From: Desulfovibrio litoralis DSM 11393
Lineage (GTDB): Bacteria > Desulfobacterota > Desulfovibrionia > Desulfovibrionales > Desulfovibrionaceae
Reading direction: 5' to 3'
DNA: 64,000 nt
Assembly (NCBI RefSeq): GCF_900143255.1
Contig: NZ_FRDI01000002.1
Coordinates: 69,854-133,853, forward strand
The notes below the pieces were generated by a model, which saw only the letters and a program-made list of their open reading frames with translations, did not search any database and was not told the origin of the DNA. The position numbers were made by a program, and so were the translations under genes. Numbering within the stretch: position 1 is the first letter of the stretch; each line of letters opens with the position of its first letter. Positions 16,516 to 24,796 of this stretch are shown piece by piece.

Positions 16516-17355
16516 TTAATTTGTTATGCCAAGTAGTTTTGCGGCGTTATTATACATAATATTTTCTAAAACATCTTTTTTAAACGCTAAACTCTTATAA
16601 AGAGCTATTTGTTTTTTAAAATCAAGAAACGGTGAGGCACTAGCAAAAATCATTTTATCACCAATCAAAGTATTTGCGGCTTTTATGTATCCTTCAGAAA
16701 AAGGAGTTTCTTCGTATTCTGAAATTTCCATAAAAACATTTTTGTGGCGATGAACAACCATAATCACTTCATTAACCCAAGGGTAACAACCATGACTTAT
16801 AACAATCTTTAAATCAGGAAAGTCACAGGCAACTCTATCTATATGCTTAGGGTGTGCATCTTCCATCACAGCATTTTTAACTAAAGTCGCGGGTCCAGTT
16901 GTAATAACAATTGGAATATTTAATTCACAGCATTTTGAATAAATTGGATAGTATTTAGCATGATCAGCAGGAATACGAGCCAGATATGGGTCTGTTGCTA
17001 CTCCTTTCATGCCATGTTCCAGCACCATTTTATTTAAGCCATAAACAGCTTTCATCCCTTTATGTGGGTCTACACCAGCAAACCCAATAAATAAATCAGG
17101 GTGTTTTTGCATTAATGCCAAAACACCTTGGTCGCCAGAGGTTAAGCCATAGGTCGTTTCAGCATCACGACTAGTAACAACACCTTTTACAACATTCATA
17201 GCACGGAGATCATTCACTATATCATCTAACTCTTGGGGGTTAGCACGTTCGGCATAGTTGAATAACTCAAACATATCACCGAAAACTTTATGGTTTAACA
17301 TTCCCGCAACAGCATCAGGAGTATTAGGGCGGAAACGAAAGTCAATTATTTTCAC
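16516..17355 (-). CDS. Amidohydrolase_2-fold protein lacking canonical metal ligands
   Basis: A 279-aa protein with the TIM-barrel pattern of the amidohydrolase-2 family: IDFRFRP at strand 1, LFIGFAGVDP, GMKGVATDPYLARIP, LNIPIVITTGP, LKIVISHGCYPW, and MIFASASPFLD at strand 8. The family's metal-binding HxH after strand 1 is replaced by R7/R9 (DFRFRP). The strand-5 His is missing (ITTGP), and the strand-8 Asp of the usual GSDxP is Ala240. Only H188 of SHG remains. The family normally hydrolyses, hydrates or decarboxylates carboxylates. This copy may be non-catalytic, metal-independent or a sensor. First gene of the sigma-54-controlled unit with the transporter. Confidence 0.8.
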   Translation of the reverse strand: MKIIDFRFRPNTPDAVAGMLNHKVFGDMFELFNYAERANPQELDDIVNDLRAMNVVKGVVTSRDAETTYGLTSGDQGVLALMQKHPDLFIGFAGVDPHKGMKAVYGLNKMVLEHGMKGVATDPYLARIPADHAKYYPIYSKCCELNIPIVITTGPATLVKNAVMEDAHPKHIDRVACDFPDLKIVISHGCYPWVNEVIMVVHRHKNVFMEISEYEETPFSEGYIKAANTLIGDKMIFASASPFLDFKKQIALYKSLAFKKDVLENIMYNNAAKLLGITN

Positions 17356-17441
17356 AAGTTAACGACCTCTCAAAAATATAAAATTATATAAAGGACAAAA
17401 CGAGAAACCTTCTTAAAACAAGACAACTCTAATGTATATTA

Positions 17442-17456
17442 GCAAATACAATGCCA
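17442..17456 (-). promoter_or_regulatory. Sigma-54 (-24/-12) promoter of the amidohydrolase-transporter unit
   Basis: On the minus strand it reads TGGCATTGTATTTGC, a near-perfect match to TGGCAC-N5-TTGC with invariant GG and GC at correct spacing. It lies 87 bp before the start codon at 17355. Confidence 0.85.
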
Positions 17457-17735
17457 CTGTGAAAAAAATCTCAATATAAAACAATAAATCTATTTATGTA
17501 GTATTTATATATTAGAATTTTATTAAAATTATATACATTTCAAGACATTATAGCGTTAATGCGTTCTTTTTTGCTCTTTTTGTTTTAAAAATTTAATAAC
17601 TCAAATAAGCTTCTAGCTTTAACTGTTTAGAAAAAATTAACAGATTGATAAGCATTACTGTTATATATAAAAAAAATATAATAAAATAAGCATGTTAAGA
17701 AAGAGATTTAACATAGCTTTTGTTATTTTTTTTCG

Positions 17736-17750
17736 TTGCAAAAAAACACA
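17736..17750 (+). promoter_or_regulatory. Putative activator-binding site 1 (TTGCAAAAAAACACA)
   Basis: Exact 15-bp repeat of 17816-17830, 80 bp apart, in the upstream region of a sigma-54 promoter. Core TGCAAAAAAACA. It likely binds the Fis-type HTH of the 13510-14892 activator. Confidence 0.5.
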
Positions 17751-17815
17751 AATATTTTACTGCCAAACATTAATTAGGCATACACACAACAATTAAGAAT
17801 TTCTTACATTAAGCA

Positions 17816-17830
17816 TTGCAAAAAAACACA
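17816..17830 (+). promoter_or_regulatory. Putative activator-binding site 2 (TTGCAAAAAAACACA)
   Basis: Identical to site 1. About 360 bp upstream of the leftward sigma-54 promoter. Confidence 0.5.
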
Positions 17831-17848
17831 GGAGTATTCGTTTTTTTA

Positions 17849-17860
17849 TGTTTTTTTACA
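17849..17860 (-). promoter_or_regulatory. Putative activator-binding site 3 (TGTAAAAAAACA)
   Basis: Reads TGTAAAAAAACA on the minus strand, the same core as sites 1 and 2 apart from C to T. Outer TGT/ACA symmetry. Confidence 0.4.
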
Positions 17861-17920
17861 TCAATATAAATAAGTTACGGTGTAGCTATTAAATCAGTTT
17901 GTTAATCTATATAAATGCGA

Positions 17921-17961
17921 AAATGCAACAGAGTATATAAAATACTATGTTGCATTTTTTT
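17921..17961 (-). terminator. Terminator of the glycyl radical enzyme operon
   Basis: 10-bp perfect stem AAATGCAACA / TGTTGCATTT. On the minus strand it is followed by TTTTCGCATTT, and on the plus strand by seven T, so it may act both ways. It lies 45 bp after the activase stop. Confidence 0.7.
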
Positions 17962-18005
17962 CTTTATTTATTTGAGTTATATTTTGAAAATATTTTGTAA
18001 TAGAC

Positions 18006-18902
18006 TCATATAATTAATTGTTTTAATGTTTCCATCTCTTGAGGTGCTAATGCTTTACCGTGCATTTCATAATTACGCCCAAGATATGAATATTTTGGTT
18101 CACCCATTCTATGATATTCCAACAATTCATAACTAATATTTGGCGTTTTAGGTAAAAAGTTGCGAATAGCAATAATATCTTCTTGAGTATTATTAAAACC
18201 AGGTACAACAGGAGTGCGCACGAGTATTTTTAAGTTGGGAAAGTCCTCGCAAACTTTTTTAAAATTTTCTAAAATAAGCTTGTTCCCAACTCCTGTAAAT
18301 TCTTTATGTTTTTCAGAAGAAAGACTTTTAATGTCATATATTAATGTTTGTAAATATTGGCAGGCTTCAGCGAGTCTTTTGTAGGGATAATGCCCACAAG
18401 TTTCTATTACTGCATTGATATGGCGAACTTTTGCTTCTCTCAACAGCGCATTAACAAACTCTGGTTGCATTAACACCTCACCGCCACTAAGAGTTAAACC
18501 TCCACCAGAACGAGAATAAAACACACCATCTTCTTCAACACGGCGTAATACTTGATCAACGGTCATTTCTTCGCCATACACCGTTTGGGCCCCAGAAGGG
18601 CAGGCATTGGCACACTTAAAACAAGACTGACATTTAGAAAAGTCATTAAACAATAAACCATCAATATTTTGTATCGTTCCAAATGAGCAAGATTGTACAC
18701 AACGCCCACAAATTTCAGCACTTAAACAACGCATCGGGTTATAAGCTTTTTCAATGGCTAGCTTTTGAGATTCTGGGTTGCTACACCATTTACATTTTAA
18801 CGGACAACCCTTTAAAAAAACTAAAGTTCTGATGCCTTTTCCATCGTGTACTGAAAATTTTTGTATGTTAAAAACAATACCTTTTTGGTTTTTATCTAAC
18901 AT
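18006..18902 (-). CDS. Glycyl radical enzyme activating enzyme (radical SAM)
   Basis: Installs the glycyl radical on its partner enzyme at 19055-21532 using SAM and a [4Fe-4S] cluster. At 298 aa it has the radical-SAM CX3CX2C motif at C33, C37, C40 (GCPLKCKWC). An inserted bacterial-ferredoxin-like domain follows with Cys 59, 65, 68, 72 and 91, 94, 97, 101, as in activases of the choline, glycerol and sulfonate lyase group (absent in PFL activase). GGGLTLSGGEVL is the SAM-binding glycine motif. It lies 152 bp downstream of the enzyme gene on the same strand, behind an intervening hairpin. Confidence 0.95.
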   Translation of the reverse strand: MLDKNQKGIVFNIQKFSVHDGKGIRTLVFLKGCPLKCKWCSNPESQKLAIEKAYNPMRCLSAEICGRCVQSCSFGTIQNIDGLLFNDFSKCQSCFKCANACPSGAQTVYGEEMTVDQVLRRVEEDGVFYSRSGGGLTLSGGEVLMQPEFVNALLREAKVRHINAVIETCGHYPYKRLAEACQYLQTLIYDIKSLSSEKHKEFTGVGNKLILENFKKVCEDFPNLKILVRTPVVPGFNNTQEDIIAIRNFLPKTPNISYELLEYHRMGEPKYSYLGRNYEMHGKALAPQEMETLKQLII

Positions 18903-18973
18903 ATTATAATCCTTTGAAATTATTATTTTTCATTTAAAGGCTTAAGCGAAAAAACTGTAAATCTAAAAAGAGT

Positions 18974-19014
18974 ACTGCCACTTTGAACGTTTTCTGGAAT
19001 TTCAAAGTGGCAGT
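18974..19014 (-). terminator. Intercistronic hairpin between glycyl radical enzyme and activase
   Basis: Perfect 14-bp stem ACTGCCACTTTGAA (18974-18987) / TTCAAAGTGGCAGT (19001-19014) with a 13-nt loop. On the minus strand it is followed by ACTCTTTTTAG. It could attenuate transcription or protect the upstream mRNA, making more enzyme than activase. Confidence 0.7.
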
Positions 19015-19054
19015 GGTTAGAGGGTTATTATCTATTGTGTGTGTTTACTTTTAA

Positions 19055-21532
19055 TTAGATGCTTGCATGTTCAGTGCGGTCAATAATATCATTTTGTAAG
19101 TCTTTAGATAAATCACAGAAATAAGCACTATAACCAGCGATACGCACTAAAAGGCTACGGTAGTTATCAGGCTCAGCTTGGGCAGCCACAAGAGTTTGGC
19201 GGTTTACAATGTTAAATTGTAAGTGCCACAATTTCAGATCACACCAAGTACGGATAATATTTACGATTTTTTCAGTGCCATCATGTCCGGATACACTCTT
19301 AGGAGAAAGCTTAATGTTAAGCAAACGAGAAGCACGGTTTTTTAAACCATAGTTTTTAGTATGATAGTTAGACAAGAGAACAGCGGTTGGTCCGTTTTTA
19401 TCTGCACCATGAGAAGCTGAAGAACCATCTGAAAGAGCTGTCCATGCTCTACGTCCGTTAGGAGTCGCAGAGACGACCTTGCCGAAAGGCACGTGAGAGG
19501 TGATTGGTACATAGCGTACGTCGCAGTTGACACCACGTTCGTCAGAATATTTTTTAGCATAAACTTGGGTAATATGGTCAATGTCTTTTGCTATGCTGTC
19601 AACATACGGGTCATTGTTGCCATAACAAGGAGCGTTACGAAGCATTTCGCGTACAGGTTCATAACCTTCAAAGTTATTTCTTAAAGCAGAAACAACTTCT
19701 TTCATTGTGAGTTTTTTCTCTTCAAATACTAACTTTTTAATAGCAGATAAAGAGTCAACAACAGTGCCATAACCTAAGAATTCAAAATAGGAAAAGTCTA
19801 AACCGCCCTCAATTTTTTGAGACTGTAGGTCTTTAGCCTTGTCCATACAAAGGTCATGCATTACTGATGCAAAAGGGCTAGCAAAGTGTTCAGGGCGTAA
19901 ACAATCAACAATATATTGTTGTTTAAAAGCTTTTTTGAGTAAGTTCATGTGTTGTGCTTTGTAAGCATCATAGAAACTTTCCCAGCTATCAAACTTAGTA
20001 ACATCACCAGTTTCAACGCCAATTACTTGGTCGCCATATTTCAACATATGCCCGTTATACATTAGCATTTCTAACGCAGTGGCAAAGTTGATGTAAACAC
20101 AACCAGAAGTATAAGTTTCGTGGTTTGGCAGACGAGCTTCTGTGCATCCAGACACTGAGTAGTCTAATGCTGCTTCCATTGGTGCACCTTTAATGGCATA
20201 AAGAGGCACAACTTCTTCATCGTTAATCAGCTTAGGGAAACCAGAACCGTCTTTAACAGTTAATGCAATCTCTTTCAGAAAACGCTCTGGGGAACGAGAG
20301 TGAATACGAGTAGCTAAATCAGGGTAGTTGAGCGGGAATTCACGTTTAGATTCAAGAAATAAATAAGACAAATCGTTAGTAGCGTCTTCGCCTTCTGGAG
20401 TTTGACCGCCAATTGTTACAGCTTCCCAGTGAGCATAACCTTCGTTAAATTCATTACCGGTGGGGTTAATATAAAGATCAATAAATTGAGCCATTTCAAC
20501 CCACATGCATTCAAGCAATTCTTTAGCTTCTTTGTTAGTAATACGACCTTCTTCAATATCTTTTTTGAAATAAGGAAATAAGTATTGATCCATACGACCA
20601 TTTGAAATAATCGCACTAGATTTTTGTTCAATACGTGAGAACATTTGAACAAACCATTGGCTTTGAATTGCTTCACGGAAGTTAGTAGCAGGGTGAGCAG
20701 GTACTTTTTCGCAAATATCAGCCATTTCTAATAATTCTTTTTTACGTTTAGGGTCGCTTTCTTGAGCAGCAAGAGTACGAGCCAAATCAGCATGACGCTT
20801 AGACCAAATCATAAAAGCATCACAAACAATAATCATGGCTTCATAAAATGGTTTTTTATCCCAACCTTGAACAGGACTGTCTTGGTCTAGTTGAGCCATT
20901 TTTGCACGTGCTTCAGCTTGAATATTGAGCATACCACGACTTAAAACTTTTTCATAATCATGCACCCATTGTAAGGCTGAGCGATAAGAAGAAGTTTCAC
21001 TTACAACAAACTTAGATTTTAACCCCTGATCATCATCATAAGTTACGCCACGTAAATCTTCAGGCATAGCATTGTTTAAATGTTCGTGATAAGTTTTACC
21101 TTCCCAGTAAGGAGCGATTTCATCTAAAATGATGTTAATATCTGTATCGGAAATTTTAAAAGGACTTTTTTCGCGATTAGGTAGATCCTTCATAACAACA
21201 GCGTAAAAATCGCCATCAATTTCAGGATATAAAATACCATAACGTCCAAATTGACCTGCACGACCAGCAATAAGCTGATCAGGAGTAATATATACAGTCA
21301 TTTTTTCTGCAATATGCTTTAGAGCTTTAGCCCAGCGTAAGGTTAAAAGCTGACCTTCTGTTTGCTTCATAGATTCAGTAAAATAACGGGCACGTTCAAC
21401 ATCAATGATAGGTATTTGGAACAAAATACGATCAAGAATTTTATAAATACGCTCACGACCTTTACGGTTAGTGGATTTTTCTAGAATACGCTCTTCCTGT
21501 GGAGAGAGGCAAAGATTTTCACAACAAGACAT
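19055..21532 (-). CDS. Glycyl radical enzyme, isethionate sulfite-lyase (IslA)-like
   Basis: An 825-aa glycyl radical enzyme that probably cleaves the C-S bond of a sulfonate, releasing sulfite. The catalytic Cys is C463 in SGCTEA, with E465 beside it. The glycyl radical site is G800 in [10 protein letters not shown]184 and Q188 (SSYRSALQW), W369 (HWEA) and R673 (DVRYVP) all sit exactly five positions before the residues I recall for Bilophila IslA (R189, Q193, W374, C468, E470, R678, G805). This argues for a sulfonate lyase over choline or glycerol lyase. The position I recall as an active-site Phe in IslA is I677 here, so the substrate could instead be dihydroxypropanesulfonate (HpsG type). 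A sigma-54 promoter lies upstream and the activase downstream. Confidence 0.88.
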   Translation of the reverse strand: MSCCENLCLSPQEERILEKSTNRKGRERIYKILDRILFQIPIIDVERARYFTESMKQTEGQLLTLRWAKALKHIAEKMTVYITPDQLIAGRAGQFGRYGILYPEIDGDFYAVVMKDLPNREKSPFKISDTDINIILDEIAPYWEGKTYHEHLNNAMPEDLRGVTYDDDQGLKSKFVVSETSSYRSALQWVHDYEKVLSRGMLNIQAEARAKMAQLDQDSPVQGWDKKPFYEAMIIVCDAFMIWSKRHADLARTLAAQESDPKRKKELLEMADICEKVPAHPATNFREAIQSQWFVQMFSRIEQKSSAIISNGRMDQYLFPYFKKDIEEGRITNKEAKELLECMWVEMAQFIDLYINPTGNEFNEGYAHWEAVTIGGQTPEGEDATNDLSYLFLESKREFPLNYPDLATRIHSRSPERFLKEIALTVKDGSGFPKLINDEEVVPLYAIKGAPMEAALDYSVSGCTEARLPNHETYTSGCVYINFATALEMLMYNGHMLKYGDQVIGVETGDVTKFDSWESFYDAYKAQHMNLLKKAFKQQYIVDCLRPEHFASPFASVMHDLCMDKAKDLQSQKIEGGLDFSYFEFLGYGTVVDSLSAIKKLVFEEKKLTMKEVVSALRNNFEGYEPVREMLRNAPCYGNNDPYVDSIAKDIDHITQVYAKKYSDERGVNCDVRYVPITSHVPFGKVVSATPNGRRAWTALSDGSSASHGADKNGPTAVLLSNYHTKNYGLKNRASRLLNIKLSPKSVSGHDGTEKIVNIIRTWCDLKLWHLQFNIVNRQTLVAAQAEPDNYRSLLVRIAGYSAYFCDLSKDLQNDIIDRTEHASI

Positions 21533-21609
21533 AATATTTCTCCTGAAAATTTTTTATATATGGGAACACAGTGCTTGTGATTTTTATCCCAATCGGTAAT
21601 GTTTAATTA

Positions 21610-21624
21610 GCATCTTCTGTGCCA
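21610..21624 (-). promoter_or_regulatory. Sigma-54 (-24/-12) promoter of the glycyl radical enzyme operon
   Basis: Minus-strand TGGCACAGAAGATGC: perfect TGGCAC, 5-bp spacer, ATGC for TTGC, with invariant GG and GC present. It lies 78 bp before the start codon at 21532. Confidence 0.85.
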
Positions 21625-21761
21625 AAGATAAATATTCTATATTAACAGCATGTTATACGTGTTTGTAATGTTTTCTTATCTAAGCAATATATTGATGAAT
21701 TTATTGCAATACAACACGATATAATATATAATATATTGATAATATTTATATTTTAATATTA

Positions 21762-21793
21762 GTGTTTTTTTGCACTGTTGTTTTTTTACACTG
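21762..21793 (-). promoter_or_regulatory. Tandem putative activator-binding sites 4 and 5
   Basis: Two 16-bp units in direct tandem (21762-21777 and 21778-21793). On the minus strand they read CAGTGCAAAAAAACAC and CAGTGTAAAAAAACAA. Both contain the TGYAAAAAAACA core found at 17736, 17816 and 17849. They lie about 140-170 bp upstream of the sigma-54 promoter, a normal enhancer distance. Confidence 0.6.
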
Positions 21794-22638
21794 ATAACCA
21801 ACGCAGCTATCATATCTAATTAATATTATTTAATATTATTTTTATCATCTTATTTGTTAAATGTGAAGTGCTACTCGCATAACAGTCTGTATTATATAGA
21901 TAAAATTCGTTTATTATTCAGATATTGAAAAGCATTCTATTTAAGCATATTGTGATTTTTTTTACTTGTATTTAAGCTTTTACGCTTGACGTCTCGACTC
22001 GGCTCAACTGTTTTTAGGCTAAATTTTTACTCCAGTTTTCGCATAAGGATTTCTTACCCGTGGTAATCATGACTATCACTGAAAACCTGCCTATCTATGT
22101 CGATAAACGATTATAAGTTAGGTTCAAACATAGATTGTCTAGAACTAAAGAAATACGTTGCGAACGAAACAGTATTGCTTGTTTTTGGGTAAAGGTTTAA
22201 ATAAATATGTGGAAAAATAGTACGGTACAGCATGAAGTGTGTAGATGAAAATTCGGAGGTGAATGTGCCTAATACTAATTCAAATAATTTGTTTGCACTG
22301 TTAACAAATAGAAAGATATTAGATATTGTGTTCTAAGTGAAAAAGCTTGAAATTATATCAAACTAAAAATAAACTTTACCAATAAAGCTATTTGTGTATT
22401 TTCACTCTTATTTATGTTTTAATATAATTTGTGTTTCTATGTTTCCTAAAACATAGGTGTAATAATATTACTTTGAATGTTGTCTTCTATTTCTACAATT
22501 ATGTAACACTCTGAGATAAATACTTTTATATGTGCTTGACTCCTTTTAGTTCTATTTTTTTGTAGCTTGCAGTGCTAAAAAAGCTTGAAATTCCTCCTTA
22601 AATTTTCTTTTGCTTCCCACGTTGATCTCTGGTGCTTC

Positions 22639-22866
22639 TTATTGTAATGGGGTGATTTTGCAACGATCAAGGTACGCTTGCACATCTATAAGCTTGTACC
22701 GGACGCTTCTACCAATTTTTGCATACGGTAACCCTCTGTGTTTATGTCTATCTTGTCTCAATTTACTGACACTACATGCTAAAAGCTGTTCGGTGGCAAA
22801 CTCGTTCATCCATGCAAGGTTATCTTTTATATCTACGTTTTTTATGGGTATTGATAATACGCTCAT
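22639..22866 (-). CDS. AlpA/excisionase-like HTH protein
   Basis: A 75-aa DNA-binding protein. LLACSVSKLRQDRHKHRG followed by LPYAKIGRSVRYKLIDVQAYL is the winged-helix HTH_17/AlpA pattern seen in excisionases and island regulators. The start at 22866 is chosen because AAGGGGAAATT lies just before it; an upstream in-frame start would add a lysine-rich, phenylalanine-rich leader with no ribosome-binding site. It probably controls integrase expression or excision of the selC island. Confidence 0.8.
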   Translation of the reverse strand: MSVLSIPIKNVDIKDNLAWMNEFATEQLLACSVSKLRQDRHKHRGLPYAKIGRSVRYKLIDVQAYLDRCKITPLQ

Positions 22867-23314
22867 AATTTCCCCTTTTTTTATCTTTTGTGTTTTATGT
22901 TGATTGATAAATAAAAAAAATAAAAACACGCCATTTTTTATAAAACGGCGTTTTAATAGCTTTTTTCCAATCTTAAAAAATTTAATAATGAAGACTATTG
23001 AATATTTTTATGTTTAACCTGTTAATAATATTAATAAAAATATAACTAGGATTCTAGCATCATTAAAAAAAAGTGCTATAAAATAAATATATAATTCGTT
23101 TAAAAAAAAATGATTTTTTTTTAATTTTGAAAAGCTTAGACTAACATGGTTTAACGGAGCACTTTTTAACAAGTTTATTTTTCACTAAAATGATTATAAT
23201 TGAGAGTATTGATAAAATAACGAGATAAAACATTCAGTAGAGTTGACAAATGCTTTTTTTGATGCTAAATAAAGCACCTAATAAGATATAAAATTACATA
23301 TCAAGAGGGAAGCC
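22867..23314. other. Intergenic region before the antitoxin gene
   Basis: No gene recognised in 448 bp of very AT-rich sequence. A good sigma-70 promoter lies at its right end (23243-23271). Confidence 0.55.
23243..23271 (+). promoter_or_regulatory. Sigma-70 promoter of the antitoxin gene
   Basis: TTGACA at 23243-23248, 17-bp spacer, TAAATA at 23266-23271, 44 bp before the antitoxin ATG. Confidence 0.65.
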
Positions 23315-23560
23315 ATGCAAACTATTCATGCGGAAAAAACAGTGAGTGTTACCGAACTCAAGCGAAATTTTTCTGCTATTCTCAGCCAGGCAGAAGATAA
23401 CCCGGTGGCCGTGCTTAATCACAACAAGCCAGAAGCCTATCTATTGTCTGCTGCTCATTATGAAAAGCTGTTGGGGCGTCTGGAAGATTTGGAAGATATA
23501 AAGCTAGTGCAAGAGCGTTCTGGTGGTCCTTTTGTGGAAGTGGATATAAATGAGCTATAA
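23315..23560 (+). CDS. Phd/YefM-family antitoxin
   Basis: An 81-aa antitoxin. VSVTELKRNFSAILSQAEDNPVAVLNHNKPEAYLLSAAHYEKLL is the Phd/YefM DNA-binding fold (cited in part: VTELKRNFSAIL). The C-terminal toxin-binding tail ends in VDINEL. GAGGGA precedes the ATG. Its stop overlaps the start of a truncated RelE toxin by 11 bp, the usual antitoxin-toxin arrangement. With the toxin destroyed, it is an orphan that could still repress its own promoter. Confidence 0.85.
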   Translation: MQTIHAEKTVSVTELKRNFSAILSQAEDNPVAVLNHNKPEAYLLSAAHYEKLLGRLEDLEDIKLVQERSGGPFVEVDINEL

Positions 23561-23627
23561 ACTACGCTTTCATGAACTGGCTTTGAAAGAGTGGCAAAAG
23601 CTTGATAGAACCCTGCTGGAGCAATGA
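23550..23627 (+). pseudogene. RelE-type toxin, truncated after 25 codons
   Basis: The frame MSYKLRFHELALKEWQKLDR followed by TLLEQ and TGA is the N-terminus of RelE toxins of the yefM/relBE type (normally about 85-95 aa). The rest of the gene, including the catalytic residues, is gone; the next frame is unrelated. Confidence 0.8.
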
Positions 23628-23628
23628 A

Positions 23629-23757
23629 ATGAGAAAACTTAAGTTGATGTGTGATTATTACTGTTATCCGTTATGGGACTCTGAGTCAGATGAATATAAT
23701 ATTGATCCATTGAGTCTTAATATCTCACAAACGTTGAACGCTCAACTAATGACCTAA
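23629..23757 (+). pseudogene. Short 42-codon remnant, possibly of an immunity-type gene
   Basis: MRKLKLMCDYYCYPLWDSES begins a 42-aa frame ending LNAQLMT. The start resembles a family of small hypothetical proteins found beside polymorphic toxins, which are longer, so this appears truncated. The assignment is from memory of the MCDYxCYPLW pattern only. Confidence 0.45.
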
Positions 23758-23775
23758 CCGCTAAAGAGGTACATC

Positions 23776-24006
23776 ATGAAAGCAAAAATATATGTTTCGT
23801 TGTTAAACGAAGGAGTTTCTACATATAAATACATACTAGCAGAAAGGATACGCGATACTATCTATACTATTTCAGAAGACAATGATTATGACTCAGAAGA
23901 CGAGGAGTGGGAGTTTATTCCAGGAACTACAGTAGTTGTAGAAATGAAAAAGTTCCAGGATGGGACTAGCGATCTCGTTGCAATTAAAGAATATAGTAAA
24001 ATGTAA
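23776..24006 (+). CDS. Small hypothetical protein, possibly an immunity protein
   Basis: A 76-aa acidic protein, MKAKIYVSLLNEGVSTYKYI, then a DNDYDSEDEEWEFIPG segment and a basic C-terminus. It is preceded by AAAGAGGT as ribosome-binding site. The MKAKIYVSLLxEG start and the acidic middle resemble small proteins found near CDI and polymorphic-toxin loci, and a CdiA-like fragment follows. No specific function is claimed. Confidence 0.6.
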   Translation: MKAKIYVSLLNEGVSTYKYILAERIRDTIYTISEDNDYDSEDEEWEFIPGTTVVVEMKKFQDGTSDLVAIKEYSKM

Positions 24007-24030
24007 TAAGTTGTGTTAGTCGCAAATTAA

Positions 24031-24441
24031 GTTAACAATATTGTTGTAGATCAAGGCAAAACAGATTCCGACTGGGTGGGGCAACAGACCAGTATTGTTG
24101 GTCGTAGCGAGGTAGATATTTATGTGGAAAACAACACCCATATCAAAGGGGCTATCATTGCCACTGAACCGGGTGGCGATTTAACCCTCAACACCAACAC
24201 CCTAACCTTTGAGGAAATAAAAGACAAAAATAAAGGCTACGACTGGTCATTTAACGTTTCCTGAAGTGTTAGCAGTGGCAATGGTGGGCTTGACAAAGAC
24301 ACAGAGATTTTGGGAACAAAACCTTATGACTACACCACTAAATCGGAAAACGGCAATGGCGGTAACACGGAATACAAGCCAAATAGTACTACTACAAATA
24401 AAGACAATATTAAAGCCACCCTTTTTAGAGTGGCTTATTAA
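24031..24441 (+). pseudogene. CdiA/FhaB filamentous-haemagglutinin fragment
   Basis: From 24031 the frame reads VDQGKTDSDWVGQQTSIVGR, VDIYVENNTHIKGAIIATEP, DLTLNTNTLTFEEIKDKNKG. This is the haemagglutinin-repeat sequence of CdiA-type contact-dependent inhibition proteins. A TGA at 24262-24264 interrupts it, after which the same frame continues (SVSSGNGGLDKDTEILG) to TAA at 24439-24441. Both ends are missing, as CdiA proteins exceed 1500 aa. A clear relic of a former CDI locus. Confidence 0.82.
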
Positions 24442-24503
24442 TGTGTTCTTTAACTTATATACTAAGCAAATGCACTTTTTATTAACCTTTTATTCTTATT
24501 TAA

Positions 24504-24674
24504 GACCATTGCAAAACGCCGTTTTGCCTACTTTTTTCATCATTTTATGCTAAACATAAAAAGTCTTAAGTCTCAAAAATCACTAATTTTACAAGAAAAT
24601 CAAAGTTTTCTTATTTGTGTTTTTTTGAAGTGTCTTTCTAAATGAAGCCTCTTTGAGCTTATAGTGCAATAGTC
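24504..24674. mobile_element. MITE-like element, copy 4 (171 bp, internally shortened)
   Basis: Left end GACCATTGCAAAACGCCGTTT, right end AGTGCAATAGTC (cited in part). The internal TTTTACAAGAAAATCAAA block matches copies 2 and 3, but the middle ~70 bp are missing. Confidence 0.65.
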
Positions 24675-24796
24675 TCTAATAATACTTCTAATACGTATTA
24701 TTGAATGATGGTGACACTTTTACATCACAATAACTGTGATGACAGAATAATTTCTGATTTTATGGCTTTTGGTGCAATACGCTTTTTAAAAAGTCT

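Larger units (their letters stand above)
17356..18005. other. 650-bp regulatory intergenic region
   Basis: No gene seen. It holds a sigma-54 promoter for the leftward amidohydrolase/transporter unit, three copies of the TGYAAAAAAACA repeat and the terminator of the glycyl-radical operon. A TGCC-N12-GGCA inverted repeat lies at 17761-17780. Confidence 0.7.
21533..22638. other. 1.1-kb non-coding stretch in the island
   Basis: The first 260 bp contain the sigma-54 promoter and two repeat sites of the glycyl radical enzyme operon. From about 21800 to 22638 I see no convincing gene. It is AT-rich with scattered short frames and probably decayed DNA. Confidence 0.6.

Noticed and set aside
20416-20676. 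86-codon frame within the glycyl radical enzyme on the same strand
   Set aside because: It is a shifted-frame shadow of the enzyme's coding sequence; the main frame is uninterrupted and carries all catalytic motifs.
22264-22341. 25-codon GTG frame (MNVPNTNSNNLFALLTNRKI) behind GGAGGTGA
   Set aside because: Too short, no recognisable domain, in decayed AT-rich DNA; could be chance.
24262-24264. In-frame TGA in the CdiA fragment as a possible selenocysteine codon, given selC nearby
   Set aside because: The gene lacks both ends, CdiA proteins are not selenoproteins, and no convincing SECIS-like hairpin was seen just downstream.
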